Below, in pieces: positions 1-11,161 of a stretch of 64,000 nucleotides of DNA. The stretch spans positions 60,750,012-60,814,011 of the forward strand of contig OY997590.1 in NCBI GenBank assembly GCA_963921825.1. Direction: 5' to 3'. How positions within the stretch are numbered: position 1 is the stretch's first letter; each line of letters starts with the position of its first letter. A program made the translations under genes and the position numbers. This stretch comes from Erodium maritimum (Eukaryota > Streptophyta > Magnoliopsida > Geraniales > Geraniaceae). Under the pieces are notes generated by a model. That model did no database searches, was not told the DNA's origin, and saw nothing but the letters and a program-made list of their open reading frames with translations.

Positions 1-835
1 TCCTCTTCGAAGGTGAAGTAGAGGGTCGACCCACGATCAAATCTGAATTGTTTTGACACCGATAGAAAGAAGAGAGCAAGAATCACGAGGGGAAAAACGA
101 GGATGGAAGGAAAAGAAGAGGGGATAAAGGTCACCGCCAACGACCTCAAAGGAAGAGGAGACCGCCGGCGAAGACGAAATACTTGTGTGACGACGGTTTT
201 GAAATAGTAGAGTTAGGGTTTCTAGAGAGAGGGCAGAGCCTCTCTCTCTAGAATGGTGTCAACTTTTTTATTGCATCCATCTGGTTCGCTACTTGCAACA
301 TGATTGAGTTATAGCATGTTTTGAGTCTTAATTTGTGAAATATGCTTGCTATCGAGATCATCATGAAGAGCAAGGAAATTATTATCACCAAGGATGGAGC
401 TCTCCGCTGGCCCTACCTCCTCTCGTCGATCTTGACAAACCTTCTCCCAAGCATCATCTCATCCGTCAATAACCTTCCTCCCCCACCATCATTGACTCTA
501 CTCTGGTAGCCCTGCCCATACTTACCACGCCATCACCTGGACCACCCTTGTCCACATAGTCGGGTAGCCAAACTTCCCTGGTCGAGTCTGCCCCTTCTTG
601 CGACATCGCTGCCTCTCAGAATCTCGTTGTGCCCCTACCCTTTCTCTACCTGTGGTGGATCTACTAACATTCCAAATCTCCTCCGCCGCCATCTGGTCAT
701 CAAATATCATCGGAGGCCCGACCCAAGCTCCAACGACGAGGACATACCGCAACCAACCACTCGGAGCCTCCATGAAGGATTGCTCCAGCCCCTCCGCTAG
801 ATTTCGACACCGAAGCCTCGAAGTGCAAAAGTAAG
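1..835. other. Unassigned sequence at left edge
   Basis: No gene is recognised. On the minus strand, bases about 265 to 1 resemble the CT-rich leader of a plant retroposon (CT runs, then an aaaccctaa motif). Bases 300-835 hold short open frames on both strands (for example 522-878 minus and 598-834 plus) with no domain I recognise. Part of this stretch could be cargo inside the CACTA element whose right end lies at 1071, because that element's left end is not visible. Confidence 0.4.
221..252. repeat. Perfect short hairpin
   Basis: Arms tctagagagag (221-231) and ctctctctaga (242-252) are exact reverse complements, with further pairing inside. They could fold in the CT-rich leader of a minus-strand retroposon. 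It may simply reflect low-complexity GA/CT sequence. Confidence 0.6.
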
Positions 836-1071
836 CCAGCGGATTGGATCCGTGGCCCAGGTGAAAAACTAAGCCCATGGATTGAATCCGTGGCCCAAGA
901 TTTCACTTGGCCGACGGATCCCCATATACGTTGGCCAAGAACTTGGGCGACGACACTTGCCTGATGAAGCTTGGCCGACGTGGGCATCCGTCTGACAAAT
1001 TCTTGGCCGACAGATATTGAAACTTAAGCGACGAATACAATCCGTTGCCCAAGGCCGATTCTCCAGTAGTG
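836..1071. mobile_element. CACTA transposon right terminus with subterminal repeats
   Basis: The segment ends in CTCCAGTAGTG at 1061-1071, which read inwards on the minus strand begins CACTACTGGAGAATCGGCC, a CACTA-type terminus. Inward from it lie many short repeats of a ttggccgacgg-like core (around 906, 931, 971 and 1002) and inverted atccgtggccca copies (847, 889). Dense subterminal repeats of this kind are the usual transposase-binding region in CACTA (En/Spm) elements. The flanking 3 bp on the right is TAT. The left end and any transposase are not in the window, so size and autonomy are unknown. Confidence 0.65.
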
Positions 1072-1621
1072 TATGGAGATTGGGTCAACAGATGGTTTTG
1101 AAGTCCTGGCCAACGATAGAAGACGATGGTGGCTCCTCTATAGTGCCGTCAACAAACACTGAACAATAGATGGTGATGTTGTGCCATCGTGGATCAATAA
1201 TCATATTGCCCAAACAATCAGGTGATATCTGATATGCATCCTTGCCAGGTTTAAGGAGTACACAATGGGAGAATATGATGTTGTTGAGGAGACACGTCTA
1301 ATCCCAAATTGATTCGGCACAACTCAGTCTCAAGTCTTCTATTTTTCTTGGGGACCTCCTTAGATGCATGGCATCATCCTAACCTCCCCATAAAGAATTT
1401 GATCTAGGGAACAACGTGTACATTATACGAACCAGATCTTTTGTTAGACAAAATAGGATTCTCTAAATCGAGACAGGAAAAATACAAGCTGAGATACTAG
1501 CACACCTCCTATAAAAACAAGGATCCACCCTCTCATATCTCTAACACTATATCTCATCTTTTTTTATTAATCTGTTATCAATCATCTTTCATCAATAAAA
1601 TTATGGATTATGTTAAAAAAA
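1072..1621 (+). other. Non-coding segment with TATA-like and A-rich end
   Basis: There is no credible open frame. Around 1509 there is a ctataaaa TATA-like string, and the stretch ends with aataaaat followed by an A run (about 1614-1621). The A-rich end suggests the 3' end of an old plus-strand retroposon, but the body is not identifiable. Confidence 0.35.
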
Positions 1622-1656
1622 ATGAGAAATAGCCCAAAATTTGTCTCTCTCGCGAC

Positions 1657-2115
1657 TTGAGAGCAAACCCTAGCCGTAGCCGCCATACCCCTACGACTAT
1701 GGTGCTTTCTATCCCTAACCTTGTTGTCGACAACCACGTTGACATTGCTGCTGCACCCTTTGCCGGCTCTGTCATGGCGTCTCCGGTGCAGATTTCTCCC
1801 TCGAAGCCTCCGTCGTCTCCTCTTGTGAATCCGCTTTTAAAGGGCCAGTGTAGGAGGACATCGACGCAACCTCTACACGGGATTACTTTTGCGCCTCCTT
1901 CTCCTCCGGTGCTTCCTCTACAGCTGCCACTAAATCAGTCATCGTTGTCCCCACCTCCTTGGCCTCCACCGACGCATACGACCAATGTACATGTTCGTCC
2001 TCCTTCTCTCTCTCTGCCGATGATGTTGACGGCCATGGCTTTCAGTTTCTTAGGACCATCTTCTCTCCCTCTGATCAGGGAATCGAGGCGGGGAGGGTCT
2101 CTACGGCGGCCCTAG
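1657..2115 (+). pseudogene. Ser/Pro-rich ORF in retroposon copy 1
   Basis: A 152-codon open frame starts near the leader of the retroposon and is rich in proline, serine and threonine. No domain is recognised. Related retroposons in the window also show Pro-rich, domain-free frames at their 5' ends, so this may be captured or degenerate sequence and not an active gene. The frame closes about 180 bp before the hAT insertion. Confidence 0.3.
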
Positions 2116-2296
2116 GTTACTTCCATCCCAAGAAACGACCTTGTCCATCTTCCTCCGAACTCTAGATCGCCGAGCTCCCGGGCGTACCATGACCTTGCTG
2201 TGGTTCATGTTTCGGGCGGCGCGGAGTCTAGGGTTGCACCTTGGCCAAAGCCTCCGAGAGTTCAACGGGCCACGTCTCGACATCCTTGGGTCACGC

Positions 2297-2774
2297 CAGG
2301 GGCGGAGCTACTAAGGGCCCAGGGGGGCACGTGCCCCCCCTCAATTTTTTTTTTGACTTTTGTTACCTAAATTTTAGAGAATTTTGGTTTATGTCCCATA
2401 ACTTTTTCATTTTTTGAAGTTGTGCCCCCCCTCAAATATTCTTTAATTTTTATTTTTATCACTTGTTTCTTTTAAATTTATAATTGCACCCCTTATTTTT
2501 TAAAATAATCTAATTATGTCCCTCATCGTTCAATTTCCGAACTGTATTATGTTTCTTATTTTTACAATTTTCTAATTGTTTTAAGTTTCTTAACCTCAAT
2601 TAGTTTACGAACTTATCAGTATGTAAGTCATTTTTTTGTGTCTCAGACTATTATTTATTGGTTTTTTTACGATATTAATATTTTTAAATGTTAGTTCATA
2701 TTATCTTAATGTTGTGTACTTATATAAAAAAAATTTGGTGCCCTCCCTCAATGAAAAAGTTGGCTCCGCCACTG
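2297..2774. mobile_element. Non-autonomous hAT element (478 bp) with 8-bp TSD
   Basis: The left terminus CAGGGGCGGAGCTAC (2297-2311) pairs with the right terminus TTGGCTCCGCCACTG (2760-2774) as imperfect terminal inverted repeats, matching at 12 of 15 positions. The flanks are GGTCACGC (2289-2296) and GGTCACAC (2775-2782), an 8-bp duplication with one mismatch, which is diagnostic of hAT integration. The interior is AT-rich with no transposase. The subterminal gtgcccccct motif on the left is echoed near the right end. It sits inside retroposon copy 1, so it is younger than that insertion. Confidence 0.9.
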
Positions 2775-3482
2775 GGTCACACATCCCCATCTTCTCTTGC
2801 CTCCGACTTCTCTTCGGACTCCGGGTACGAGGGTTGTTAGGGACGTGGTTGCGTGTCCTTCTCCCTGGCCTCCACCTCCGCACCCTCTGAAGCCGTTGTC
2901 GCCGTCGTCTCTGAACTCGTCGTCGTCTCTTAAACCGCCCTGGCCTCCACGACCACATTGCCCTCTACCCCTCTCTCGATTAAGGATCCGGCTAATCGAG
3001 TGGGTCTCTGAAACCGATGATAATAGGTTCGGTCGCACTCTCCATAGTATGCACCATTTAGGCAATACCTTGAGCAGTCGTAGTCAGTTTCGTCATAGAT
3101 CAGAAGTGGATGATAGTAGGTTCAGTCATACTCTACTGTGCATGCCGCGTTTAGGCAAGACTTTGAGCAGCCGTAGTCAACTTCGACTAATTTTCAATAT
3201 CGTCAGCGACAGTTATAATGTTAAAAGAACTGCGACACCATTGTGTGTTTTGTCTGTTCTTCGTGGTCAGAGATTTATTCCTGATGCACTCAGATGTATT
3301 TTAATTTAAATTAATGAATTACACCTTTGCTTCAACAAAAAGAAACATATAGGACACACCATGTCTAAATATATTAGTATGTCTGGTTTGATTTTTTATC
3401 ACAATTTTAATGAAATGATATATTTTTTTGCAACCTCAAAGAGATAATGGAAGACATTTCATATGAAATTGACTTAATAAAA

Positions 3483-3699
3483 TGTTGTGATTACTTTTAA
3501 ATGATCAGAACCGAAACTTACTGAATGATCAAGCAAACTTACTGAACTAAAACAAATTCACTCTCCTTTTTTTTGTTATGTCTTACATGAACTCATGTGA
3601 TAAGTATGTATATATAATCCTATACATGGATGAGTCATGTGACATGTGTCATCCATGTAAAGGGTGGTGGCCAAAACCTATTACACGTGTATTACAACA
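3483..3699 (-). repeat. 3' LTR of copia A
   Basis: This 217-bp LTR (3' on the minus strand) carries about 25 bp absent from the 5' copy: the stretch at about 3520-3550 repeats an actga motif. On the minus strand it is preceded by the polypurine tract at 3700-3710 (plus-strand tcccctttgg). Confidence 0.92.
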
Positions 3700-3985
3700 T
3701 TCCCCTTTGGACACCACCATTTACGAATACATCAAATGCGCCTTAAGTTGCCTCGTTAAAAACCTCCTCAGGAAAACCCGATGGGACAAAACCTGTAAGG
3801 AAAATACTGTAACGCGCAAAACGTGCTTCATGTTGTGCTTGATGCTACCTTGTTAAAAACCTCTCGAAGAAAACCCTGTGGGACGAAACTTGGATAAGGC
3901 GACACATGGCGATTTTGTGAACTAGCTTCTCAAAGGTAGAATTCGGCAAGACTTTAGTAAATAAATCAGCAAGATTCTCGCAGGA
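3700..3985 (-). other. Copia A 3' untranslated region with two imperfect repeats
   Basis: This lies between the RNase H remnant and the 3' LTR. Two copies of a block beginning (g/a)cct(c/t)gttaaaaacc occur at 3750 and 3847, about 97 bp apart. The first 11 bp next to the LTR form the polypurine tract for plus-strand priming. No coding sequence is seen. Confidence 0.7.
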
Positions 3986-5519
3986 TCAAATCCTCTTGAC
4001 AGCTATCTCATTACTCTTCTGGAGCTCATGAGTATAAAATAATTTCGAAGAAATGTGCTTGATCCTATCTCTTTGGATATAGCCTCCTCTGACTTGAGCA
4101 ATACAAGATGCATTGTCTTCATATATAATGGAAGGAGAGCCTGACGTAGTAATGCCGATTGAGCATAACACATGCTTCAAAATGGATCGCAGGGATACAC
4201 ATTCTCGGCTAGCTTCATGTAGCACCAAAATCTCCGAGTGGTTTGAGGATGTCGCAACCAAAGTCTGCTTCGTAGAGCGCCAGGAAATGGCTGTGTCACT
4301 GCAGGTGAAAACATATCCTATCTGGGAGCGAGCTTTGTGAGGATCTGATAAATAGCCTACATCCGCATATCCAACCAGGCCTACGCTCCCCCTGGACTTA
4401 GAATACATAAGTCCCAAATTTCAAGTATTGCTCAGATAACGAAGTACATGCTTGATACCGTTCCAATGTCGTCGAGTGGGTTCTGAACTGAACATGGAAA
4501 GTACATTTACTGCGAACGCTATGTCAGGTCGTGTACATTGTGCCAAATATGACAAACCCCTAATAGCATTTAGATATGGTACTTCAGGACTAAGTATCTC
4601 TTCATCTGCTTCCTTGGGACGGAATGGATCTCTTCTGGGATCTAAAGGACATACTACCATTGGAGTACTGAGAGGGTGAGCATTATCCATACTAAAACGC
4701 TTCAAAAGATTTTCAACATATGCAGATTGATGCTTCAAAATGCCATCAGACAGATGCTCGAGCTGCAGGCCGAGACAATGTCTAGCCTTCCTAAGTCTTT
4801 CATTTCGAATTCTCGTTTCAGATAATCTGAAGCTTTGAGGATTTCTTCTGGAGTCCCAATCAAATTTATGTCATCAACGTATACTGCTATAATAACAAAC
4901 CTGGAGGTTGTTTTCTTAATGAACTCACATGGACATATAACATCGTTCTTATAGATTTCTCTAGTAAGGTATTCGCTAAGGCGATGGTACCACATCCTAC
5001 CAGATTGCTTTAGTCCATACAGAGACTTTTGTAACTTTATTGAACACAGATCTATGGGGATATCAATCATTGCTTCAGGCAATCTCAACCCATCGGGGAG
5101 TTTCATATAGATATCAGTGTCTAAATTACCATACAGGTAAGCAGTCACCACGTCTATCATGCACATATCAAGTCCTTCAGAGACTGGTAGGCTGATCAAA
5201 TATCTGAAAGTGATCATATCCATAACTGGGGAATATGTCTCATCAAAATCGACTCCTGGTCGTTGAGAGAATCCTTGGGCCACAAGTCTAGCCTTATATC
5301 GGGCGACTTCATTTTTCTCATTTCGTTTCCTTAGCAATACTCACCCGCAACCAACAGGGTTGACATCTTTTGGTGTCTTGGAAACAGGCCCAAAAACTTG
5401 GTGTTTCACCAATGAAGCCAATTTTTCCTGAATTTCCTTTTCCCACATAGGCCAGTCATCCCTGTGACAACATTCGTCGATGCTTCGGGGCTCAAAATCA
5501 AACTCATTTATGATCTCTT
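3986..5519 (-). pseudogene. Copia A reverse transcriptase and RNase H
   Basis: The minus-strand peptide contains copia RT landmarks in order: RYKARLVAQGFSQRPG, ETYSPV, KLQKSLYGLKQSGRMWYHRL, and the catalytic AVYVDDINLIG box, followed by LSYLAQCTRPDIAFAV and an RNase H region with GYADVGYLSDPHKARSQ. The reading is broken: one stop lies upstream of 5337, and there are frame changes near 4735 and 4420. The RT N-terminal part (WPMWEKEIQ) runs from 5519, directly next to the solo-LTR insertion. RT-RH would synthesise the element's cDNA; this copy cannot make a continuous enzyme. Confidence 0.9.
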
Positions 5520-7203
5520 TGTTAGTCTTAGTGCCCGTAGTTCAATCCTAATGTCCAAATGTATATATCATCGTTAACAATAAAATTAAAACGGCTTTAT
5601 ATTACTTATGTGTTGGAGTAATATATCGATGTGTGCTCTAATCTATGCCCACCATGCGAATAGAACCATAGATCGAGATAGATCACACTCGTTGGGTCCC
5701 TAGTCAACAAAGCTTCACTAGAAGCGACTAGTATGAAAGATAGCTTTTTATGGCTTACGTTCTGTTAGTCATTGGAATGGGATTCCGGAGTCTGATCATA
5801 GATATTATGTGGGACATAATGAGGGACGACCACCCTGAATATGTGCCATAGATTAAGTCATGAACATATTCAGTGTCGTAGCTTGTCATGTATCCTTATA
5901 CCAAGGAGTCTTTGTGATCGCTATGTAGTCAACAACTGAGTTTGACCTGAGCCTAACGTTGTCCGTAACAGGGCTTCCATAACGGCCAGGATTGGCTTGG
6001 GGACGGGCTACATGAGTGACACGAAAGACGGCTAAGGGATTTATCCCTCATACTGAGGTATGGGAAAGATATCGGTTCTCGGCCGCTTGATCGAGAGTGA
6101 CTGAAAGAATAGCATGGCCATGCACATGATACTAGGTGTCATATCTTCAGTCATCTCACATATCAAGGAACAGTGGTTGAGAATAATAAGGATGACGACT
6201 CTATGCCTTATCTCAATCAGGATATCGGAGACAAAAGGATAATGACAGGGATGACAGAAAGGTTAGAATCGACAAGGTCGATTCGTTATGTAGTGTCAGG
6301 CAATACTAAAGTCTCGTTAGTGGCCACTTAAATAGGATCAAGTAAAATGAGATTTTACGTTGATCTATTGGCATGCATAAACCCAAGGGTCACCCTGGAG
6401 GATGAAACTCATTGACACATTTATGGAGAATGGCCAAAAGGGAGTTGTCTCGGGACATGACCAAAACTGGGTTTGGGGTCATGTGCCCGTAAGTGAATAG
6501 GACTTTACAGATCGAGACAAGGCTTCGAGTCTTGGGATTGATCGCGTCGGATAATGTTGGACATTTCCTGTATGGAAGGTTTGGAGGCGATGAGCAAATC
6601 ATGGGACCTCGTTGGAAATGGCCACGGGCCATGTTCCAAGAGGCCCATGAAAGCCCCATGCAACCAAGACCCATGGAACTAATTAATCAAGTCCTGATTA
6701 ATTAGTACTAAGTAAGCAAGACAGGGATTAAGGTATTGGTGATTCGCCGCCTAACCCTTTCTTGTCTTGCCATACTTTGTCCTATTTACACCTTACTTGA
6801 CACCATACTTGTCTCATGCCTTTAATTGGACAAGTATGGGGTTTGTTATGTTTAAGTCGTCTTTTTTCAACATAACAAACACAAGACAATAATAGGAAAC
6901 ACAACTTCTCTCCCCATTTGTTATGTATCGGGTTTGGCAAGTTTCCACCTCCATTTTTGTGTTCTTGAGTCCTCAAAGAGAAGAACTACGTGACTTTGAT
7001 TCCCATGTGGATACGTATGGGTCTTGGAGACTCAAGCCAATCATTCGTTAACCGGTGTTCTTGTTTTGGTAAGAAATAGTGCTGAATTTTTCTCTTGTGA
7101 ATCCATTCTTTGTTAGTTGTTTCATGGTTTTAATCGTCTCTTGGTTTTCCTTGATTTTCCGCTGCGAGTTGGTTCATCTCCAACCCTACCTCGAGACCCA
7201 ACA
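5520..7203 (+). repeat. Solo LTR of the copia-B family
   Basis: It begins TGTTAGTCTTAGTGCCCG and ends CGAGACCCAACA. It is flanked by a perfect CTCTT duplication (5515-5519 and 7204-7208). At 1,684 bp it is collinear with the 1,676-bp LTRs of B1 but visibly more diverged. There is no internal sequence, so it arose from a full element by LTR-LTR recombination. It interrupts copia A pol on the opposite strand; the peptide AKEIINEFDFEP reads across the site when the LTR and one TSD are removed. Confidence 0.96.
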
Positions 7204-7780
7204 CTCTTTGGCCACCGTGAACGCAAAGACTTCATCGACAATAATTTTCTCATTTCTTAACTCTTCAAGAGCATTAGAGTCTTCTGGTACTTCTGGACCG
7301 ATAGTTTTTCTGGAACCAGCTCTGGTAGTTCTTCTGAAACTAATTCTGGTAGTGAGGCTTTCTCATCGGCTGGTTCTTCCGGAACTACCGTTTTCTTATC
7401 CCCTATATTCGTCTGACATTTCCGCTTCCAGGGAACAATGTCTTTTGATCCAACTGGTCTCCCATGCATCAGGCATGGACTAGAGGAATCGATAGCTGCT
7501 TTTGTAGTATCACCAATGACTTCTAGCTGGTACATTGATTGCATCTATATAAGACCTCGTCATCTTTGATGTGTCTGCAAATGCATCAAGCATTTGATTT
7601 GCAACATTTTGCAAATGAATTATTCTCTGTACTTCTGTTTCACACTGTGATGTGCGTGGGTCTAAATGAGACAACGAACTCACTTTCCAAGAAAGTTCAG
7701 GCCCAACTTCAGGGGGCATATAAGAGAGTTCATGCCTTACTCGAGGAGGCTTATCTTTCTCACCTAGAGGTGGAAATGTT
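7204..7780 (-). pseudogene. Copia A integrase C-terminal and linker segment
   Basis: The minus-strand peptide includes FPPLGEKDKPP, LSHLDPRTSQCETEVQRI and IHLQNVANQMLDAFADT, a stretch typical of the region between integrase and RT in plant copia polyproteins. It continues the frame that ends at 16436 with DCHFDET once B1 is removed. A Glu/Pro-rich linker follows (7544-7257) after a frame change. Confidence 0.85.
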
Positions 7781-9456
7781 TGTTGGGTCTCGATGGAGGG
7801 TATGAACACATACTTGCAGCGGAAATAACTCGAGACCATGTCATAGAACACTACCAAATATTAGATAGACAAGAGAATAAACAATATGGATGTTTCCTTA
7901 CCAACTAGTTCAAGAAAAGGAAGAGAACACCAAAGAAACGATGATCGGCTTGAGTCTCCAAGACGCCTACGTATCCAATTGGAATCAAAGCCACGTAGTT
8001 CTTCTTTAGATGACTCAAGAACACAACAAGAGGGGGGGAAAGTGCCAAACTCGAAATTGTAGTGTGAGAGGGAGAGAAGTTGTGTTTCTTTTCTTGTCTT
8101 GTGATTTGTTGTAGGAAAAAGATGACTTAAACCATCAACAACCATCAAGGACAAGTAAGGTGTGAAGCATGGTGTGAAGTAAGACAAGCATGATGCTAAG
8201 TATGGCAAGACAAGATGGGTTAGGTGGTGAATCACCAACACCTTAATCCTTGTCTTGCTTACTTAGTACTAATTAATCAAGACTTGATTAATTAGTTCCA
8301 TGGGCCTTAGTTGCATGGGCCTTTCATGGGCCTCTTGGAACATGGCCCATGGCCATTCCCAACGAGGTCCCGTGACATGCTCATCGCCTCCAAGCCTTCC
8401 ATACCAGAAATGTCCAACATTATCCAACGCGATCAATCCCAAGACTCTAAGCCTTGTCTTGATCCGTAATGTCCTATTCACTTACGGGCACATGACCCAA
8501 AACCCAGTTTTGGTCATGTCCCGAGACAACTCTCTTTTGGCCATTCTCCATAAATGTGTCAATGAGTTTCATCCTTCGGTGTGACCCTTAGGTCTATGCA
8601 TGTCGATAGATCAACGTAAAATCCCATTTTACTTGATCCTATATAAGTGGCAACTAACGAGACTTTAGTATTGCCTGACACTACATAGCGAATCGAACCA
8701 ATCGATTCTAACCTTTCCGTCGTCCCTGTCATTATCCTTTTATCTCCGATATCCTGATTGAGATAAGGCATAGAGCCGTCATCCTTATTATTCTCAATCA
8801 CTGTTCCTTGATATGTGAGATGACTGAATATATGATACCTAGTATCATGTGCATGGCCATGCTATTCTTTCAGTCACTCTCGATCAAGCGGCCGAGAACC
8901 GATATCTTTCCCATACCTCAGTATGAGGGATAAATCCCTTAGCCGTCTTTCGTGTCACTCATGCAACCCGTCCCCAAGCCAATCCTGGCCGTTATGGAAG
9001 CCCTATTACGGACAACGTTAGGCTCAGGTCAAACTTAGTTGTTGACTGCATAGTGATCACAAAGACTCCTTGGTCTAAGGATACATGACAAGCTACGACA
9101 CTGAATATGTTAATGACTCAATCTATGGCACATATTCAGGGCGGGTCGTCAAATATCATGTCCCACATGATATCTATGATCAGACTCCGGAATCCCATTC
9201 CAATGACTAACAGAACGTAAGCCATGAAGAGCCATCTTTCATACTAGTCGCTTCTAGTGAAGCTTTATTGACTAAGGACCCATCGAGTGTGATCCATCTC
9301 GATCTATGGTTCTATTCGCATGGTGGGCATAGATCAGAAATCACATCGATATATTACTCCAACACATAAGTAATAGAAAGCCGCTTTAATCTTATTGCTA
9401 ATGATGATATATACATTTGGACATTTATGATTGAACTACGGGCACTAAGACTAACA
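7781..9456 (-). repeat. 3' LTR of B1
   Basis: On the minus strand it begins TGTTAGTCTTAGTGCCC after the polypurine tract and ends CGAGACCCAACA. It contains an 80-codon sense-strand open frame (8801-8559) that is identical in the 5' LTR. An antisense 94-codon frame (8300-8584) recurs in other copies but is most likely incidental. Confidence 0.96.
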
Positions 9457-9474
9457 ATCTCCCACTTGCCCTAG
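9457..9474 (-). other. Polypurine tract of B1
   Basis: The minus strand reads ctagggcaagtgggagat immediately before the 3' LTR. The purine-rich aagtgggaga is the expected plus-strand primer. It overlaps the last codon of the RNase H frame, which ends at 9471. Confidence 0.8.
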
Positions 9475-10793
9475 TTCCAATCTAAACTCCAATCTATTCC
9501 CATTGACCTTACATGCCTCTCATGTTTAGGCAACGATAGTGCCTTAGTCAACGGGTCGGCTATGTTATCATCAGTTGCAATATAGGTGATCTTCACATCG
9601 CCTCGGTTCAGTATCTCTCTGATGAGGTGATATCGCCGCAGTACATGTTTGGATTTGTTATGCGATCTGGGCTCTTTAGCTTGCGCAATAGCCCCTGTGT
9701 TGTCGCAAAATAGGTTCACCGGGCTGGATGGGTTTTTGATTACACCCAACCCTGCCGTGAACTTCCTAATCCACACAGCCTCCTTGGCCGCCTCTGCAGC
9801 CGCTATGTACTCGGCCTCTGTCGTGGAGTCAGCGACGGTGTCTTGCTTCACGCTCTTCCAGCTGAAAGCTCCGCCATTCAGCGTGAACACATATCCTGAC
9901 TGACTTCTAAAGTCATCTGGATCTGTCTGGAAACTAGCGTCTACATATCCATTAACAACTAGTTCAGAATCATCTTTTCCCCCGTACACTAGAAACGCGT
10001 CCTTAGTTCTTCTCAAATATTTGAGAATCGCTTTGACCGCTATCCAGTGTTCCTCACCAGGGTTAGACTGATGTCTGCTGGTACAACTCAAGGCATATGA
10101 GACATCCGGTCTCGTGCATATCATGGAATACATGATCGATCCTACCGCTGAAGCGTATGGGATTCGCATCATTCTTTTCAGCTCATCAGGTGTCTTAGGA
10201 CACTGAGTCTTGCTGAGATCAACGCCATGACGTGCGGGTAAGAGTCCTTTCTTGGAATCAAGCATTGAGAACCTACTCAATACCTTGTTCACATAGGTGC
10301 TTTGACTTAAACCCAATACCCTCTTGGTGCGATCTCTATATATCTTAATCCCTAAGATATAAGCAGCATCGCCTAAGTCCTTCATTGAGAAACACTTCCC
10401 TAACCAAGCTTTAGTCTCGTGCAAGGTTGGGATGTCGTTTCCAATGAGTAGTATGTCATCGACATACAACACCAGAAAGGTAATCATACCCCCATTTGCC
10501 TTCTTGTAAACGCAAGGTTCATCTTCATTCTTGATAAAGCCAAATCCAATTACAGCTTCATCAAAACGAAGGTTCCAACTCCGAGAAGCTTGTTTCAATC
10601 CATAAATGGATTTCAACAACTTACAAATCTTTCCCTTATTCTTCGGATCGACAAATCCTTCGGGTTGAGACATATAAACGTCCTCCGACAAATTTCCGTT
10701 TAGGAAAGCGGTTTTGACATCCATTTGCCATATCTCGTAATCGTGATATGCAGCTATGGCAAGAAGAATTCGGATAGATTTGACCATAGCCAC
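9471..10793 (-). pseudogene. B1 reverse transcriptase-RNase H
   Basis: This 440-codon frame has RT landmarks (QMDVKTAFLNGNL, GLKQASRSWN and the catalytic VLYVDDILLIG near residue 111) and a complete copia RNase H: GYVDASFQTDPDD, STTEAEYIAA, LFCDNTGAIA, RYHLIRE. The true coding sense extends upstream (IDYEETFSPVA) to about 10842, so the apparent start Met is internal. The RT N-terminal part, usually about 100 residues, is missing through a deletion that also shifts the frame. RNase H appears intact; RT would be inactive. Confidence 0.93.
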
Positions 10794-11161
10794 TGGGGAA
10801 AAGGTTTCCTCATAGTCAATCCCTTGGATCTGCCTATAACCCTTTCAGATAGCCTTGGACCTTCTGGAATTGTTGCAGGAACTGGTCCTTGCTCTACGAC
10901 CATCTCAGGCTCTTCTACAGGGTTGTCCAGTGGATCAGTTGGATCTGTACCACCCTGAATTTCTTCTAGATGTACAGCCCTCCCACTGACGTCTTTGGAA
11001 ATAAACTCCCTTTCCATAAAGACCCCACCCCGAGCGACGAATATCGTGTTCTCGCTGGGTTTGTAGAAGTAGTACCCCATTGTTTCTTTGGGATACCCAA
11101 CGAAGGTGCATTTATCAGATCTTGGTTCGAGCTTAGTCGGAACTAAACGTTTCACATAAGC
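10754..11161 (-). pseudogene. B1 integrase C-terminal and linker region
   Basis: It continues the integrase frame after the stop at 11162-11164: AYVKRLVPTKLEPRSDKC, then TFVGYPKETMGYYFYKP, which is the conserved end of copia integrase. An acidic/proline linker ends at RLSER near 10845. There the sequence jumps directly to GYRQIQGIDYEETF in another frame, revealing a deletion of several hundred bases. Codons after about 10842 in this frame are out-of-frame RT sequence. Confidence 0.88.

Larger units (their letters stand above)
1622..3350 (+). mobile_element. Short non-LTR retroposon, copy 1, split by a hAT element
   Basis: A CT-rich leader with a gcaaaccctagcc motif is followed by proline/serine-rich coding-like sequence. 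It ends near 3350 with the 3' string aattacacctttgcttca and an A-rich tail. The second half (about 2790-3340) matches, at peptide level and in arrangement, the opposite-strand sequence at 19553-20340: both have a LIEWV block, a TLSS block, and a similar 3' end (ttcctgatgc or ctcctgatgc, then an attacac motif). No reverse transcriptase is present, so it would depend on another element's machinery. The style recalls Brassicaceae Sadhu-type retroposons, but I cannot confirm this without a database. Confidence 0.5.

Noticed and set aside
522-878. 118-codon minus-strand frame near the left edge
   Set aside because: No recognisable domain; it overlaps other frames of similar length and may be CACTA cargo or chance.
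1500-1621. TATA-like box and poly(A) signal suggesting a small gene
   Set aside because: There is no open frame between them; the A-rich end fits a retroposon tail better.
8300-8584. 94-codon frame recurring at 15274-15558, 6390-6674 and 47967-48251
   Set aside because: It is antisense to the copia-B element and recurs only because these are copies of the same LTR.
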